From: Rikenellaceae bacterium
GTDB lineage: Bacteria; Bacteroidota; Bacteroidia; Bacteroidales; Rikenellaceae
Direction: 5' to 3'
DNA: 49,747 nucleotides
Assembly: GCA_017463585.1 (NCBI GenBank)
Contig: JAFTOX010000011.1
Coordinates: 1-49,747 of the forward strand
Part shown: positions 6,776 through 16,196 of the stretch, piece by piece
Layout: each line of letters opens with the position of its first letter
Position numbering within the stretch: the first letter of the stretch is position 1
Made by a program: the position numbers and the translations under genes
Notes under the pieces: model-generated
The model's input: the letters and a program-made list of their open reading frames with translations, nothing else
Databases searched by the model: none
Told to the model about the DNA's origin: nothing

Positions 6776-9217
6776 ATGGCTGTCAAGAAATCAGAATTAT
6801 ATAGCACGCTATGGAAATGCTGCGACGAGCTTCGTGGCGGTATGGACGCAAGTCAATACAAAGATTATGTATTGGTAATACTTTTTGTGAAGTATATTAG
6901 CGACAAAAGTCGTAGTGATGCAGCATTTGATATCGAAATTCCCGATGGCTGTTATTTTGAGGATTTTGTTGCACTCAAAGGTAATCCCAATATCGGCGAG
7001 GAGATAAATAAGAAGATGCAAAAACTTGCCGAGGCTAATCAACTTGAAGGTGTATTCGTTGCGGACTTTGACGACGAAGCAAAACTCGGCAAGGGCAAGG
7101 ATAAGGTCGAAACATTGAGCAAACTTATCGCTGTCTTCCAAAATGAAAACCTCGATTTTAGCAAGAACAGAGCAGCTGATGATGACCTTATTGGCGATGC
7201 CTACGAGTATTTGATGAAGAACTTTGCTACCGAAAGTGGTAAGAGCAAAGGTCAATTTTACACTCCCGCCGAGGTTAGCCGTGTTATGGCGAAGGTTATC
7301 GGTTTGAGCAATGCTAAAAATGGCAAGCGCACAACTATATACGACCCCACTTGTGGCTCTGGCTCGTTGCTATTGAGGGCAATGTGCGAAACGCCCGAGG
7401 GGGCTACGGTTTATGGTCAGGAGAAAGATAATGCCACTGTTGGTTTGGCGAAGATGAATATGATTCTTCACAACGAGATTTATGCCGACATCAAGCAGGG
7501 CGATACTATCAACGACCCTCAATTCAAGGATGATGACCAGCTTAAAACATTCGACTATATCGTTGCAAATCCACCATTCTCAACCAAATCGTGGTTAAAG
7601 AGTGCCAAAGCGGAGGATGAATACAAGCGTTGGGGAGAAGGTATAAAGATCGGCATTCCTCCGGAGAAGAATGGCGACTATGCCTTTTTGCTTCACATTG
7701 TTCGCTCGCTGAAGCAGACTGGTTGCGCAGCTTGCATCTTGCCTCATGGAGTACTGTTCCGTGGCAATGCAGAGGCGCAAATCCGTAAGTATCTCGTTGC
7801 CGAGAAGCGATATATTAAGGGCATTATCGGTCTTCCTGCCAACCTATTCTTCGGCACTGGAATCCCCGCTTGCATCATTATCATCGAGAAATCTGAAGCG
7901 GCAGGTCGTAAGGGCGTCTTTATGATTGATGCCAAGAGTGGTTACATTAAGGACGGTGCCAAAAACCGCCTGCGTGAGCAGGATATCCGCCGTATTGTCG
8001 ATGTGTGGCAGTCGCAGCGTGATGTGCCCCACTTTGCTCGTTTTGTGCCTATGGAGGAGATTGAGCGCAACGACTACAACCTCAATATCCCTCGCTATGT
8101 TTCCGCTCCCGACACCGAGATATTGCAAGATATCGATGCACACCTCTATGGAGGTCTGCCCAAGCACGACATTGACCAACTTGCGACCTATTGGGATGTG
8201 TGCCCATCGTTGCGTGGCGACCTCTTCTCGGAACATCCCACGCGCGAAGGATACTATTCGCTCAACTGTGAACAAGATACCATTCGTGACACCGTTTCTG
8301 CGAATGCTGATTTCCAAAAACAGAGCGAGGTGTTTAAGCACAGTTTTGCCGATTGGTGCGACAAGCATCACAACGAGCTCAATTCACTTGTTCAGGGCTT
8401 TGCTCCCAAAACGCTAATCGAGCAACTCGGAAACTCGCTGTTGGAAATTTTCGGAGCTGACAAGTCGCTTGTCGATGCTTACGATGTCTATGACTGCCTG
8501 ATGAACTATTGGGGCGAGACGATGCAGGACGACTGCTATATGATTTCGTCTGGTGGTTGGGCTGTGCAACTATACACTCCGCAACCTGCATCGAAGAAGA
8601 ACGACGACAAGAAGAAAAAGGAGAAGAAAGCAGCCACTCCCGAGGATATCGTTTGCGACCTACTTCCTGTGCCTATCGTTGTCGATGAGTATTTTGCCGA
8701 CAAGCGCGATCTTATCATCGCAGCCGAGGAGTTGCTCTCGCAGAACGAGGCTCAACTTGCCGAACTTATCGAGGAGCAGGCGGAGAACTATCTCGATGAG
8801 GACAACTTCCCGGATAGTAAGATGACCGATGCCAATATCAAGAAACGCATCAAGGCGCTTGATAATAAGGCAGACGCCGAGGAGCTTGCCGTGTTGCAGA
8901 AATATCTCGACCTTAAGGGCGATATCTCACTCAACAAGAAACTTATCAAGGAGCGCAAGTACGACCTGCTTACTGCACTTTTGGTTAAGTATGCCGCCCT
9001 CACTGAGGAGGATATTAAGCGATTGGTCATCGAGAAGAAGTGGTTTGCATCGCTTGGCTCACGCCTCAATGGCGAGATGCAACGCATCAGCCAGCAGCTC
9101 ACCTCAAAGGTGTCTGCTCTTGCCGAGCGTTACGCACAAACTCTACCCGAGATTGATGCCGAAATCGCCGACTTGGAGGCAAAAGTCGCAGCACACCTAA
9201 AACAAATGGGATATTAA
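6776..9217 (+). CDS. hsdM: type I restriction-modification DNA methyltransferase, HsdM
   Basis: Modification subunit that transfers methyl from S-adenosylmethionine to adenine and forms the core of the M2S and R2M2S complexes. The N-terminal helical HsdM_N domain covers about residues 5-130. GQFYTPAEV (159-167) precedes SAM motif I, DPTCGSGS (190-197), and the catalytic NPPF is at 265-268. At 813 residues it is much longer than a usual HsdM of about 500. The extra C-terminal part contains a lysine-rich linker (about 605-625) and long charged helices to the end. It probably contacts HsdS or HsdR. The gene is 2 bp downstream of the XRE gene. Confidence 0.95.
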   Translation: MAVKKSELYSTLWKCCDELRGGMDASQYKDYVLVILFVKYISDKSRSDAAFDIEIPDGCYFEDFVALKGNPNIGEEINKKMQKLAEANQLEGVFVADFDDEAKLGKGKDKVETLSKLIAVFQNENLDFSKNRAADDDLIGDAYEYLMKNFATESGKSKGQFYTPAEVSRVMAKVIGLSNAKNGKRTTIYDPTCGSGSLLLRAMCETPEGATVYGQEKDNATVGLAKMNMILHNEIYADIKQGDTINDPQFKDDDQLKTFDYIVANPPFSTKSWLKSAKAEDEYKRWGEGIKIGIPPEKNGDYAFLLHIVRSLKQTGCAACILPHGVLFRGNAEAQIRKYLVAEKRYIKGIIGLPANLFFGTGIPACIIIIEKSEAAGRKGVFMIDAKSGYIKDGAKNRLREQDIRRIVDVWQSQRDVPHFARFVPMEEIERNDYNLNIPRYVSAPDTEILQDIDAHLYGGLPKHDIDQLATYWDVCPSLRGDLFSEHPTREGYYSLNCEQDTIRDTVSANADFQKQSEVFKHSFADWCDKHHNELNSLVQGFAPKTLIEQLGNSLLEIFGADKSLVDAYDVYDCLMNYWGETMQDDCYMISSGGWAVQLYTPQPASKKNDDKKKKEKKAATPEDIVCDLLPVPIVVDEYFADKRDLIIAAEELLSQNEAQLAELIEEQAENYLDEDNFPDSKMTDANIKKRIKALDNKADAEELAVLQKYLDLKGDISLNKKLIKERKYDLLTALLVKYAALTEEDIKRLVIEKKWFASLGSRLNGEMQRISQQLTSKVSALAERYAQTLPEIDAEIADLEAKVAAHLKQMGY

Positions 9218-9235
9218 AAATTAACAATATAAGCT

Positions 9236-9463
9236 ATGACAGAACAAGAATTTTGGAATCTTATCTATAAGAAAGCCGAAAGTGAGTTTAATAAGGGGCT
9301 GATTCGAAGCACATACCCTTCACACATCGCAGAGCCAATGTGTAATGCAATTGATAGTAAAGATAAGGCAGAGCTATTAGATAGGTTGCATAAAGAATGG
9401 CTTGAATATCAAAAACGCCAAAGTGATATTATTCAAGCATACTTAAAAATGATAGGGAAGTAA
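9236..9463 (+). CDS. small helical protein in the hsd operon, function unknown
   Basis: The 75-residue charged protein (MTEQEFWNLIYKKAESEF start) is predicted to be all-helical, with no membrane segment or cysteine cluster. It starts 18 bp after hsdM and ends 12 bp before the next gene, so it belongs to the same transcript. It is AT-richer than hsdM. I recognise no family. It could be an accessory or antitoxin-like factor for the next two membrane genes, but that is speculation. Confidence 0.6.
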   Translation: MTEQEFWNLIYKKAESEFNKGLIRSTYPSHIAEPMCNAIDSKDKAELLDRLHKEWLEYQKRQSDIIQAYLKMIGK

Positions 9464-9475
9464 TACCTGAAAAAG

Positions 9476-10096
9476 ATGAAGCAAAACCTAAGTATAATAC
9501 TCTCATTGGTAGCTCTTGTCGGAGTTGTCGTATTGGCTGTTGTGATGGCGTGCCTGAATGTTTCGCTTTCCAATGTTTCGCTCGACACCTTTATAGGTGT
9601 TATGGTAACAATGATTGGCATACTCGTAACTTTTGCTGTCGGCTGGCAAATTATCAATGCTTTGGAAATTAAGAGCAAACTTGCCGAAATAGAGAAAATT
9701 AAAACGGATGTCAATACCCAACAGAGCAATATTGACAAAATTGCGGCTCGCATAGCGTATGATGCTGCCGTAAACCGTAGTTATACTCTTCACAAAATTG
9801 GCGAGCATATCAAGGCTTTTGCCTGCACATTAGAGGCTATTGAACATTGTTTGAAAATCGATGAGTACGAAGATTTGAATACTCTATTACACAACTTACA
9901 TGTTTTTGCGTCGTACTCACATACTATGCATTGTTATAAAAGCGATAGCGAAGCAATGGCAAAAGCGGATGATGCAATTAAGAAATCTTCTAAATATCCC
10001 CTGATTAAAGACAAATACGAGGATGCCATAAAAGAATATAACAAGTGGTGGAAACTTGTTATCGACGATAAAAAAGAAGGTAGCACCACTAAATAA
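9476..10096 (+). CDS. two-TM membrane protein with coiled coil, in the hsd operon
   Basis: The 206-residue protein has two transmembrane helices (about 5-27 and 38-61). A short coiled coil (about 64-95, KSKLAEIEKIKTDVNTQQSNIDKI) and a helical cytoplasmic domain follow, the latter with a TPR-like look (RSYTLHKIGEHIKAFACTLEAIEHCLKI). Both ends are expected in the cytoplasm. No known family is recognised. It lies between hsdM and hsdS with spacing of 12 bp upstream and 22 bp downstream to another membrane protein of related design. The AT-rich composition suggests that this cargo was acquired separately from hsdM and hsdR. Confidence 0.72.
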   Translation: MKQNLSIILSLVALVGVVVLAVVMACLNVSLSNVSLDTFIGVMVTMIGILVTFAVGWQIINALEIKSKLAEIEKIKTDVNTQQSNIDKIAARIAYDAAVNRSYTLHKIGEHIKAFACTLEAIEHCLKIDEYEDLNTLLHNLHVFASYSHTMHCYKSDSEAMAKADDAIKKSSKYPLIKDKYEDAIKEYNKWWKLVIDDKKEGSTTK

Positions 10097-10118
10097 CCAA
10101 ACCTCAACACTAAAGAGT

Positions 10119-11159
10119 ATGAAGAAATTTATCATATTGATAATGTTAGTTTACTCATCTACATTATCGTTGGCTCAAACACATAATAATAGGAAATCAT
10201 CATCTGTTAAGGTGGATGTGGAAGTTGTGATTAATAAACAAGTAGAGATACTTAATGCTCGTATAGACTCAATGTCAATTGCGCATCAACAAGCAATAGA
10301 AGCAGCGAAAAATGAGCAAAAAGAACAGTATGCAAATTACTACTCTCAAATGGATAGTGATTTAGATAGAAGTCTTGTCATCTTGTCAATTATTTGGGGT
10401 GCTATGGGCTTACTATTTGGTGTTGTAGCTCCTATATGGTTGAATGCTAAAGCGGAGAAAAGTCTAAAGAATGAAATAAAAACTTTTAAGGACAATATCA
10501 CAAAACAGATTTCAGTGCAAAATGAGGCTATAGAAGAAAAGTTGTCCAAGCACAAGGAGTATATAGACAATGTTCGCAATGAATTTGTCAAGTATAAAAA
10601 GGACTCACAAATCAATAAACTATTAAGTGAGGCACAAAATTTATTAGACGATGATCCCGAATATGCGATTGACTTGTTAACTCAGGCACTTGAGCTTGAT
10701 AAAGATAATAAAGATGCATTGTTGTATAGAGGTATCGCATATATGCGTTGTGAAAATGCTGCTGATGCACTATCTGATTTTAATGATGTCCTAAAATTAG
10801 ATCCGCAATTAATCCGAGCATACTATAGTATTGGAAGAGTGTATTCTAATACGAATCAAATAGAGTTAGCTCTTGAGAATTTTAATAAAGCGCTGGCTAT
10901 TAATCCCGAAAGTATTCCTGTATACCTCGGTATCGCTCGAATGTATGCGATGCAAACTGATTTTGATAAAGCGATTTATAATGTGGATATGGCATTAAAG
11001 ATTGATGATGCAAACTATCACGCTCATAGCCTAAAATCAAGAATTTATCAAGATATGGCAGATCGCGAAGAGAATGAAGAAAAACGCAAGGATTACGAGA
11101 AATCAAGCGACCAAGAACATCGTTTGGCTCGTCGCGCTAGAATGATGCAACGAAGATAA
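10119..11159 (+). CDS. membrane-anchored coiled-coil TPR protein in the hsd operon
   Basis: The protein is 346 residues long from ATG 10119. An in-frame ATG at 10056 overlaps the previous gene and lacks the signal sequence at its front. Order of parts: signal peptide (MKKFIILIMLVYSSTLSLAQ), an extracytoplasmic helical segment (about 25-85), one transmembrane helix (about 87-110, VILSIIWGAMGLLFGVVAPIWL), a cytoplasmic coiled coil (about 112-170), and four or five TPR repeats (about 175-315). The tail is very basic (RLARRARMMQRR). The layout is that of a membrane sensor or scaffold facing the cytoplasm. It ends 6 bp before hsdS, so co-transcription is nearly certain. I know of no standard role for such a protein in type I restriction. 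Confidence 0.78.
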   Translation: MKKFIILIMLVYSSTLSLAQTHNNRKSSSVKVDVEVVINKQVEILNARIDSMSIAHQQAIEAAKNEQKEQYANYYSQMDSDLDRSLVILSIIWGAMGLLFGVVAPIWLNAKAEKSLKNEIKTFKDNITKQISVQNEAIEEKLSKHKEYIDNVRNEFVKYKKDSQINKLLSEAQNLLDDDPEYAIDLLTQALELDKDNKDALLYRGIAYMRCENAADALSDFNDVLKLDPQLIRAYYSIGRVYSNTNQIELALENFNKALAINPESIPVYLGIARMYAMQTDFDKAIYNVDMALKIDDANYHAHSLKSRIYQDMADREENEEKRKDYEKSSDQEHRLARRARMMQRR

Positions 11160-11165
11160 AGTATT

Positions 11166-13049
11166 ATGAACATACCACAAGGATATAAGCAGACCGAGTT
11201 TGGGCCAATTCCATTAGATTGGGAGTTGTGTACGTTTAAAGATGTGCTAGCAACATTTTCGAGTGGTGCTACGCCCTATCGTGGTATTCCTGAATACTAC
11301 AATGGAGATGTGCGATGGATTTCTAGTGGAGAGTTAAACTATAATCATATTTATGACACGCTTGAGCACATCTCACAGCAAGCTGTTAGAAATACCAACC
11401 TACGCATACACAAGCCTGGTACATTTCTGATGGCAATCACAGGTCTTGAAGCAGAAGGTACTCGAGGACGATGTGCATTTGTGGGAGCTCCGTCTGCGAC
11501 TAATCAGTCGTGTTTAGCTATCAATGGCACAGATAAAATGTGTGCAGAATATCTATTCTGGTTTTATCGTATGTGGGGGCAGTATTTAGCGTTCAAATAT
11601 TGTCAAGGAACGAAACAGCAGAGTTATACTGCTGATATTGTTAAGAAGCTTCCAATATATGGTCCTAAAGATATTACGGAGCAGAAGGCGATTGCGGAGG
11701 CACTGAGTGATGTGGATGGGTTGATTGCGGCATTGGATAAGAAAATCGCTAAAAAACGACTCCTCAAACAAGGTGCTATGCAGCAACTCCTCACCGGCAA
11801 AAAACGCCTTCCCGGCTTCACTGATGAGTGGGAAACTATTCGCCTAGGAGATTGGGCAACTATGAATAGTGGAGGCACTCCTACATCGTCAGTCCCAGAA
11901 TATTACAATGGACATATCCCATTCCTCTCAATTAGCGACATTACAGAGGCAGGGAAATATATAAATAAAACTGAAAAAACGATTACAGAAAAAGGACTCA
12001 ATAATAGTTCTGCTAGAATGTTCCCAGCAGGAACAATTATGTATGCAATGTATGCTTCATTGGGCAAATGTAGCATTGCCAATATAGAATTATCTTGTAG
12101 TCAGGCGATACTCGGTATTACTCCGAAATGTAGAATCACCCCCGAATATCTATATTACTATCTTTCTTTTATAGAAGAAGATGTGAAAGATATGGGACAA
12201 ACAGGCACGCAAAGTAATTTAAGCAAACAAATCGTGCAAGACTTTATGGTTAAATTACCGAGCGACATTAAGGAGCAACAAGCAATTGCTACTATATTGA
12301 GTGATATGGATAAGGAGATTGCCGACCTTGAAGCCCAGCGCGACAAGTACCGCCTCCTAAAATCAGGTATGATGCAAAAACTCCTCACCGGACAAATTCG
12401 TTTAGTTAAACAACAAGCGAAAATTATTCCATTGGGTGTAGAAGTTCCTGTTGTAAGAGAGATACCGGTTGCGACTCACATTATTGCTGGTCATATCGTT
12501 AATAGGTCGCACAAATCAAGGGGATGGGGTCGCACAAAGTTGCAAAAGTCATTGCATCTTATAGGCTATTGTGCGCAGTTAAATCTCGGCAACGAATACA
12601 TCCGCAATACGGCAGGACCAGATGACCAACAATTGATGAATTACATTGACCAAAAGTTTAGGCAATATAGGCACGTCAATAAAGTCTGCGAGAAGTTACC
12701 CGATGGTAAAACTCATTATTCGTACACACCCACACCTATGATACAAGATGTTGAGATGGCGTATGAGAAGTATCCCAAAGAATTGCGTGAGCAGATAGAT
12801 GCGTTGATAGATAAGTTAAATACATTGGATTTGGCTGGCGCAGAGATACTTTCAACGCTTTACGCTGTGTGGAATAACCGCATTATAAAGCAAGAGCAGA
12901 TAACAGATGACTTATTGATTGCTGATTTCTATGCTTGGAGCACGCACAAAGCAGATTTTGAGGAAGCACGCGTGAGAAAAGCCTTGAATTATATGCGAGA
13001 TAATAATATAATTCCAGTTGGCTGGGGTAAATATATTGATAAGAGGTAA
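11166..13049 (+). CDS. hsdS: type I restriction specificity subunit HsdS with C-terminal fusion
   Basis: Specificity subunit with two target-recognition domains (about 1-170 and 218-368). Each is followed by the conserved helical spacer: EQKAIAEALSDVDGLIAALD (172-191), then EQQAIATILSDMD (370-382) with RLLKSGMMQKLLTGQIRL. A normal HsdS would end near residue 415. Here about 210 more residues follow, with GRTKLQKSLHLIGYCAQL (455-472), GPDDQQLMNYI, and a helical end. This part resembles SocA/Panacea (DUF4065)-like domains, which also have a KLQKLLY motif, but the match is by eye. Both recognition domains start with SGGTP/SGATP-type motifs. The gene precedes hsdR by 12 bp. Confidence 0.93.
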   Translation: MNIPQGYKQTEFGPIPLDWELCTFKDVLATFSSGATPYRGIPEYYNGDVRWISSGELNYNHIYDTLEHISQQAVRNTNLRIHKPGTFLMAITGLEAEGTRGRCAFVGAPSATNQSCLAINGTDKMCAEYLFWFYRMWGQYLAFKYCQGTKQQSYTADIVKKLPIYGPKDITEQKAIAEALSDVDGLIAALDKKIAKKRLLKQGAMQQLLTGKKRLPGFTDEWETIRLGDWATMNSGGTPTSSVPEYYNGHIPFLSISDITEAGKYINKTEKTITEKGLNNSSARMFPAGTIMYAMYASLGKCSIANIELSCSQAILGITPKCRITPEYLYYYLSFIEEDVKDMGQTGTQSNLSKQIVQDFMVKLPSDIKEQQAIATILSDMDKEIADLEAQRDKYRLLKSGMMQKLLTGQIRLVKQQAKIIPLGVEVPVVREIPVATHIIAGHIVNRSHKSRGWGRTKLQKSLHLIGYCAQLNLGNEYIRNTAGPDDQQLMNYIDQKFRQYRHVNKVCEKLPDGKTHYSYTPTPMIQDVEMAYEKYPKELREQIDALIDKLNTLDLAGAEILSTLYAVWNNRIIKQEQITDDLLIADFYAWSTHKADFEEARVRKALNYMRDNNIIPVGWGKYIDKR

Positions 13050-13061
13050 ATAATAAATACT

Positions 13062-16000
13062 ATGGACACAAACATTGGGGCAAAGGAGCGTGTTACGCAA
13101 AATAGATTGATAGGTCTTTTTAGGCGTGTATTGAAATACGCCTATCTCGGCAATTGGGAGAAGCGAGAGGGTAATAGTAATGTCGAGGAGGAGTATCTCT
13201 CGGCATACCTCGCTCGTCGTGGCTACACCGACAAGGAGATACGCAGTGCCATCGCCAAACTTAAGCAGGCAGCAGGCTCGCTTGGTGGCGGACTTTACAA
13301 CGCCAACAAGGAAGTTTATACCTTGTTGCGCTACGGCGTGAATGTGCAGGCGGAGGTAACCGAAAAGAAGAAGATGGTACACCTTATCGACTGGGCAAAC
13401 CCGATGGAGAATGATTTTCAGATTGCCGAGGAGGTAACAATACACGGCACAAGCGACCGCCGCCCCGATCTGGTCGTTTATGTCAATGGTATTGCCCTTG
13501 CAGTAATAGAGCTGAAGCGTAGCACTGTGTCCGCACACGAGGGTATTCGTCAGAATATCCGCAACCAGCAAGATGGCTACATCCCCCGATTCTTCACGAC
13601 CATACAGTTCCTCTTTGCGGGTAATGATACCGAGGGTTTGCACTATGGAGTAATCAAAACGCCCGAAAAGTTCTGGCTTCGTTGGAAAGAGCCGTGCGGA
13701 GAGCCTTGCGCAAAGCCTCACTTCACAGCTGAGGAGTATCCCAATGAGTTAGATCGCAGTGTGTTGCAGTTCTTCGAGCCAGCCAGATTGTTGGAGTATA
13801 TTCACGACTTCATCATCTTTGACGGTGGCGTAAAGAAGGCTGCGCGACCTAACCAATATTTTGCCATCAAGGCGGCACAGCCACGAGTTCGCAACAAGCA
13901 GAATGGTATTATCTGGCACTCGCAAGGTTCAGGCAAGTCGCTAACGATGGTGTGGTTAGCACAATGGATACGCGAGAATGTGGAAGATGCTCGCGTGGTA
14001 ATCATCACCGACCGTGACGAGTTGGATAAGCAGATAGAGAACGGCTTTAAGGATGCGGGCGAGCAGATTAAGCGAGCAACGAGTGGCGACAAGCTAATAG
14101 GTATGCTCAACGCTGCCGAGCCGTGGCTGATATGTTCGTTGATACACAAGTTTGGCAACAAGAATGATGGCGATACCATCTCGGTAGGAGGCAAAAAGGC
14201 GACAAAATCGCTCGACCTCTACCTCGATGAGTTGGCAAAGTCGTTGCCTGCGGATTTCCGAGCAAAGGGAAACATCTATGTCTTTATTGATGAGTGTCAC
14301 CGTACACAGGGCGGTATGCTCCACGAGGCGATGAAGCACATTATGGGCAACGATGTGATGCTAATAGGTTTCACAGGTACACCATTGCTTCATACAGACA
14401 AAAAGAAATCCATTGAGACATTTGGCTCGTATATCCACAGTTACAAGTTCAATGAGGCAGTTGAGGATGGCGTTATTCTCGACCTGCGCTACGAGGCTCG
14501 CAATGTGGAACAGTATCTCGGCAAGCAAGAAAAGATAGATGAGTGGTTTGATGCCAAGACAAAGGGTTTGAGTTCGGTTGCCCGTGCTGCACTCAAAGTG
14601 CGTTGGGCAAAGATGGAGAAACTGTTTAGCAGTAAGGAGCGCATAGACCGCATTGTGGCAGATATTTGCCAAGATATGAGTACGAAGCGTGCTTTGTCGG
14701 GTGGCTATGGAAATGCTATGCTTGTAGCCGACAGCATCTATCAGGCGTGCCGCTATTGGGAGGTGTTCCAGACAACGGAACTCAAAGGACATTGTGCCGT
14801 GGTTACAAGTTACGATGCAAGCACCGCATCGGTGAAAGACGAGTATCAAGGCGATGGTGAAACCGAGGATCTGACAAAGTACGAAATCTACCAAAAGATG
14901 ATAGGCGAACTGACCGCCGAGCAGTTTGAAGCGAGAGCAAAGCAAGAATTTATCGACCATCCGGGAGATATGAAACTCCTGATTGTGGTGGATAAATTGC
15001 TGACTGGCTTTGATGCGCCATCTGCCACCTATCTATATATCGACAAGAAGATGCGTGACCACAATCTTTTCCAAGCCATATGCCGAGTTAATCGCGTGGA
15101 TAGCGAGGAGAAAGATTACGGCTATATTGTCGATTATCAAGACCTATTCGGGGCTGTCAAAAGTGCTATTGAGGATTATACAAATGGTGCATTTGATGGA
15201 TACGATGCAGATGACATCAAGGGCTTGCTCACCAATCGTCTTGCTGAAGCTCGAAAAGCGTTGGAGGAGGCATTGCAGGCGGTATACTCAATGTGCGAGA
15301 TAATACATCCGCAGACAAGAGAAGCATATTTCGCTTACTTTGTCTATGCCGAGACTACACCCATAGAGGAGCAGCAAAAGGAGTGCGAGGCAAATGCTAA
15401 CAAGCGAGAGACATTCTACAAACTCGTTTCTCGTTTGGTGCGACGATACATCGACCTCGCCAACGAAATGGAGGCTGCTGGCTTCACTGCAGAAGAGGCG
15501 ACAGACATTAAGAGGCAGGTGGATTATTACAATGACATAAAGGACGAGATTAAGTTGAAGAGTGGCGATGCGCTTGATTTGAAGTATTACGATCCAGCAA
15601 TGCGTCAGCTAATCGACAACTATGTTCGCGCAGAAGATAGTGAGAAGTTGGTGGATTTAGCAGATATCTCATTCCTTGACTTGATTGACACGGATGGCAA
15701 TAAGGCAATTGATTCACTTCCGAAGAAGATTAAGCAAAATGAGCGCTCTGTGGCCGAGGTATTGGCTGCCAATATGCGTAAGATGATTATCAGTGAACGC
15801 CCCAATAACCCAGCCTATTTTGATAAAATGTCGGAGTTGCTCAATCAGCTGCTTCAAGAGCAAAAAGATGGCAAACTACAATATAAAGAACTTATCGGTA
15901 AGCTTATTGATAAACTCAAAGAGGCTCGCTCGACAGTAAAGTCCAAATACCCTGCATTAATTGACACAAAAGGCAAGCAGTCGTTATACGATAATCTCGG

Positions 16001-16196
16001 TAACGATGAGGCTTTGACGCTTCGTGTTCACGATACAATCAAGTCAAATGCCAGAGATGGCTTCCGTGATATGGATGGTAGTGGTATGAAAAAGATGAGA
16101 GCACTGCGTAGAGCCGTTGAGGGTGTATTGCAAGGCTTTGAGGCAGATAAGATAGATGATATTATGCAAATCATAGTTGCGCAAAAGGAGTACTAA
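13062..16196 (+). CDS. hsdR: type I restriction endonuclease motor subunit HsdR
   Basis: Cleavage and translocation subunit, 1044 residues, normal length. The N-terminal PD-(D/E)XK nuclease has D136 in RRPDLVV and E150-L-K152 in AVIELKR. The SF2 motor has Walker A GSGKS (289-293), the DEAD-box variant DECH (410-413), GFTGTPL, and LLTGFDAP further on. The C-terminal third is helical and should dock on HsdM-HsdS. All key residues are intact, so the nuclease should be active. Its stop overlaps the next start (TAATG), which implies translational coupling to the metallopeptidase gene. Confidence 0.95.
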   Translation: MDTNIGAKERVTQNRLIGLFRRVLKYAYLGNWEKREGNSNVEEEYLSAYLARRGYTDKEIRSAIAKLKQAAGSLGGGLYNANKEVYTLLRYGVNVQAEVTEKKKMVHLIDWANPMENDFQIAEEVTIHGTSDRRPDLVVYVNGIALAVIELKRSTVSAHEGIRQNIRNQQDGYIPRFFTTIQFLFAGNDTEGLHYGVIKTPEKFWLRWKEPCGEPCAKPHFTAEEYPNELDRSVLQFFEPARLLEYIHDFIIFDGGVKKAARPNQYFAIKAAQPRVRNKQNGIIWHSQGSGKSLTMVWLAQWIRENVEDARVVIITDRDELDKQIENGFKDAGEQIKRATSGDKLIGMLNAAEPWLICSLIHKFGNKNDGDTISVGGKKATKSLDLYLDELAKSLPADFRAKGNIYVFIDECHRTQGGMLHEAMKHIMGNDVMLIGFTGTPLLHTDKKKSIETFGSYIHSYKFNEAVEDGVILDLRYEARNVEQYLGKQEKIDEWFDAKTKGLSSVARAALKVRWAKMEKLFSSKERIDRIVADICQDMSTKRALSGGYGNAMLVADSIYQACRYWEVFQTTELKGHCAVVTSYDASTASVKDEYQGDGETEDLTKYEIYQKMIGELTAEQFEARAKQEFIDHPGDMKLLIVVDKLLTGFDAPSATYLYIDKKMRDHNLFQAICRVNRVDSEEKDYGYIVDYQDLFGAVKSAIEDYTNGAFDGYDADDIKGLLTNRLAEARKALEEALQAVYSMCEIIHPQTREAYFAYFVYAETTPIEEQQKECEANANKRETFYKLVSRLVRRYIDLANEMEAAGFTAEEATDIKRQVDYYNDIKDEIKLKSGDALDLKYYDPAMRQLIDNYVRAEDSEKLVDLADISFLDLIDTDGNKAIDSLPKKIKQNERSVAEVLAANMRKMIISERPNNPAYFDKMSELLNQLLQEQKDGKLQYKELIGKLIDKLKEARSTVKSKYPALIDTKGKQSLYDNLGNDEALTLRVHDTIKSNARDGFRDMDGSGMKKMRALRRAVEGVLQGFEADKIDDIMQIIVAQKEY

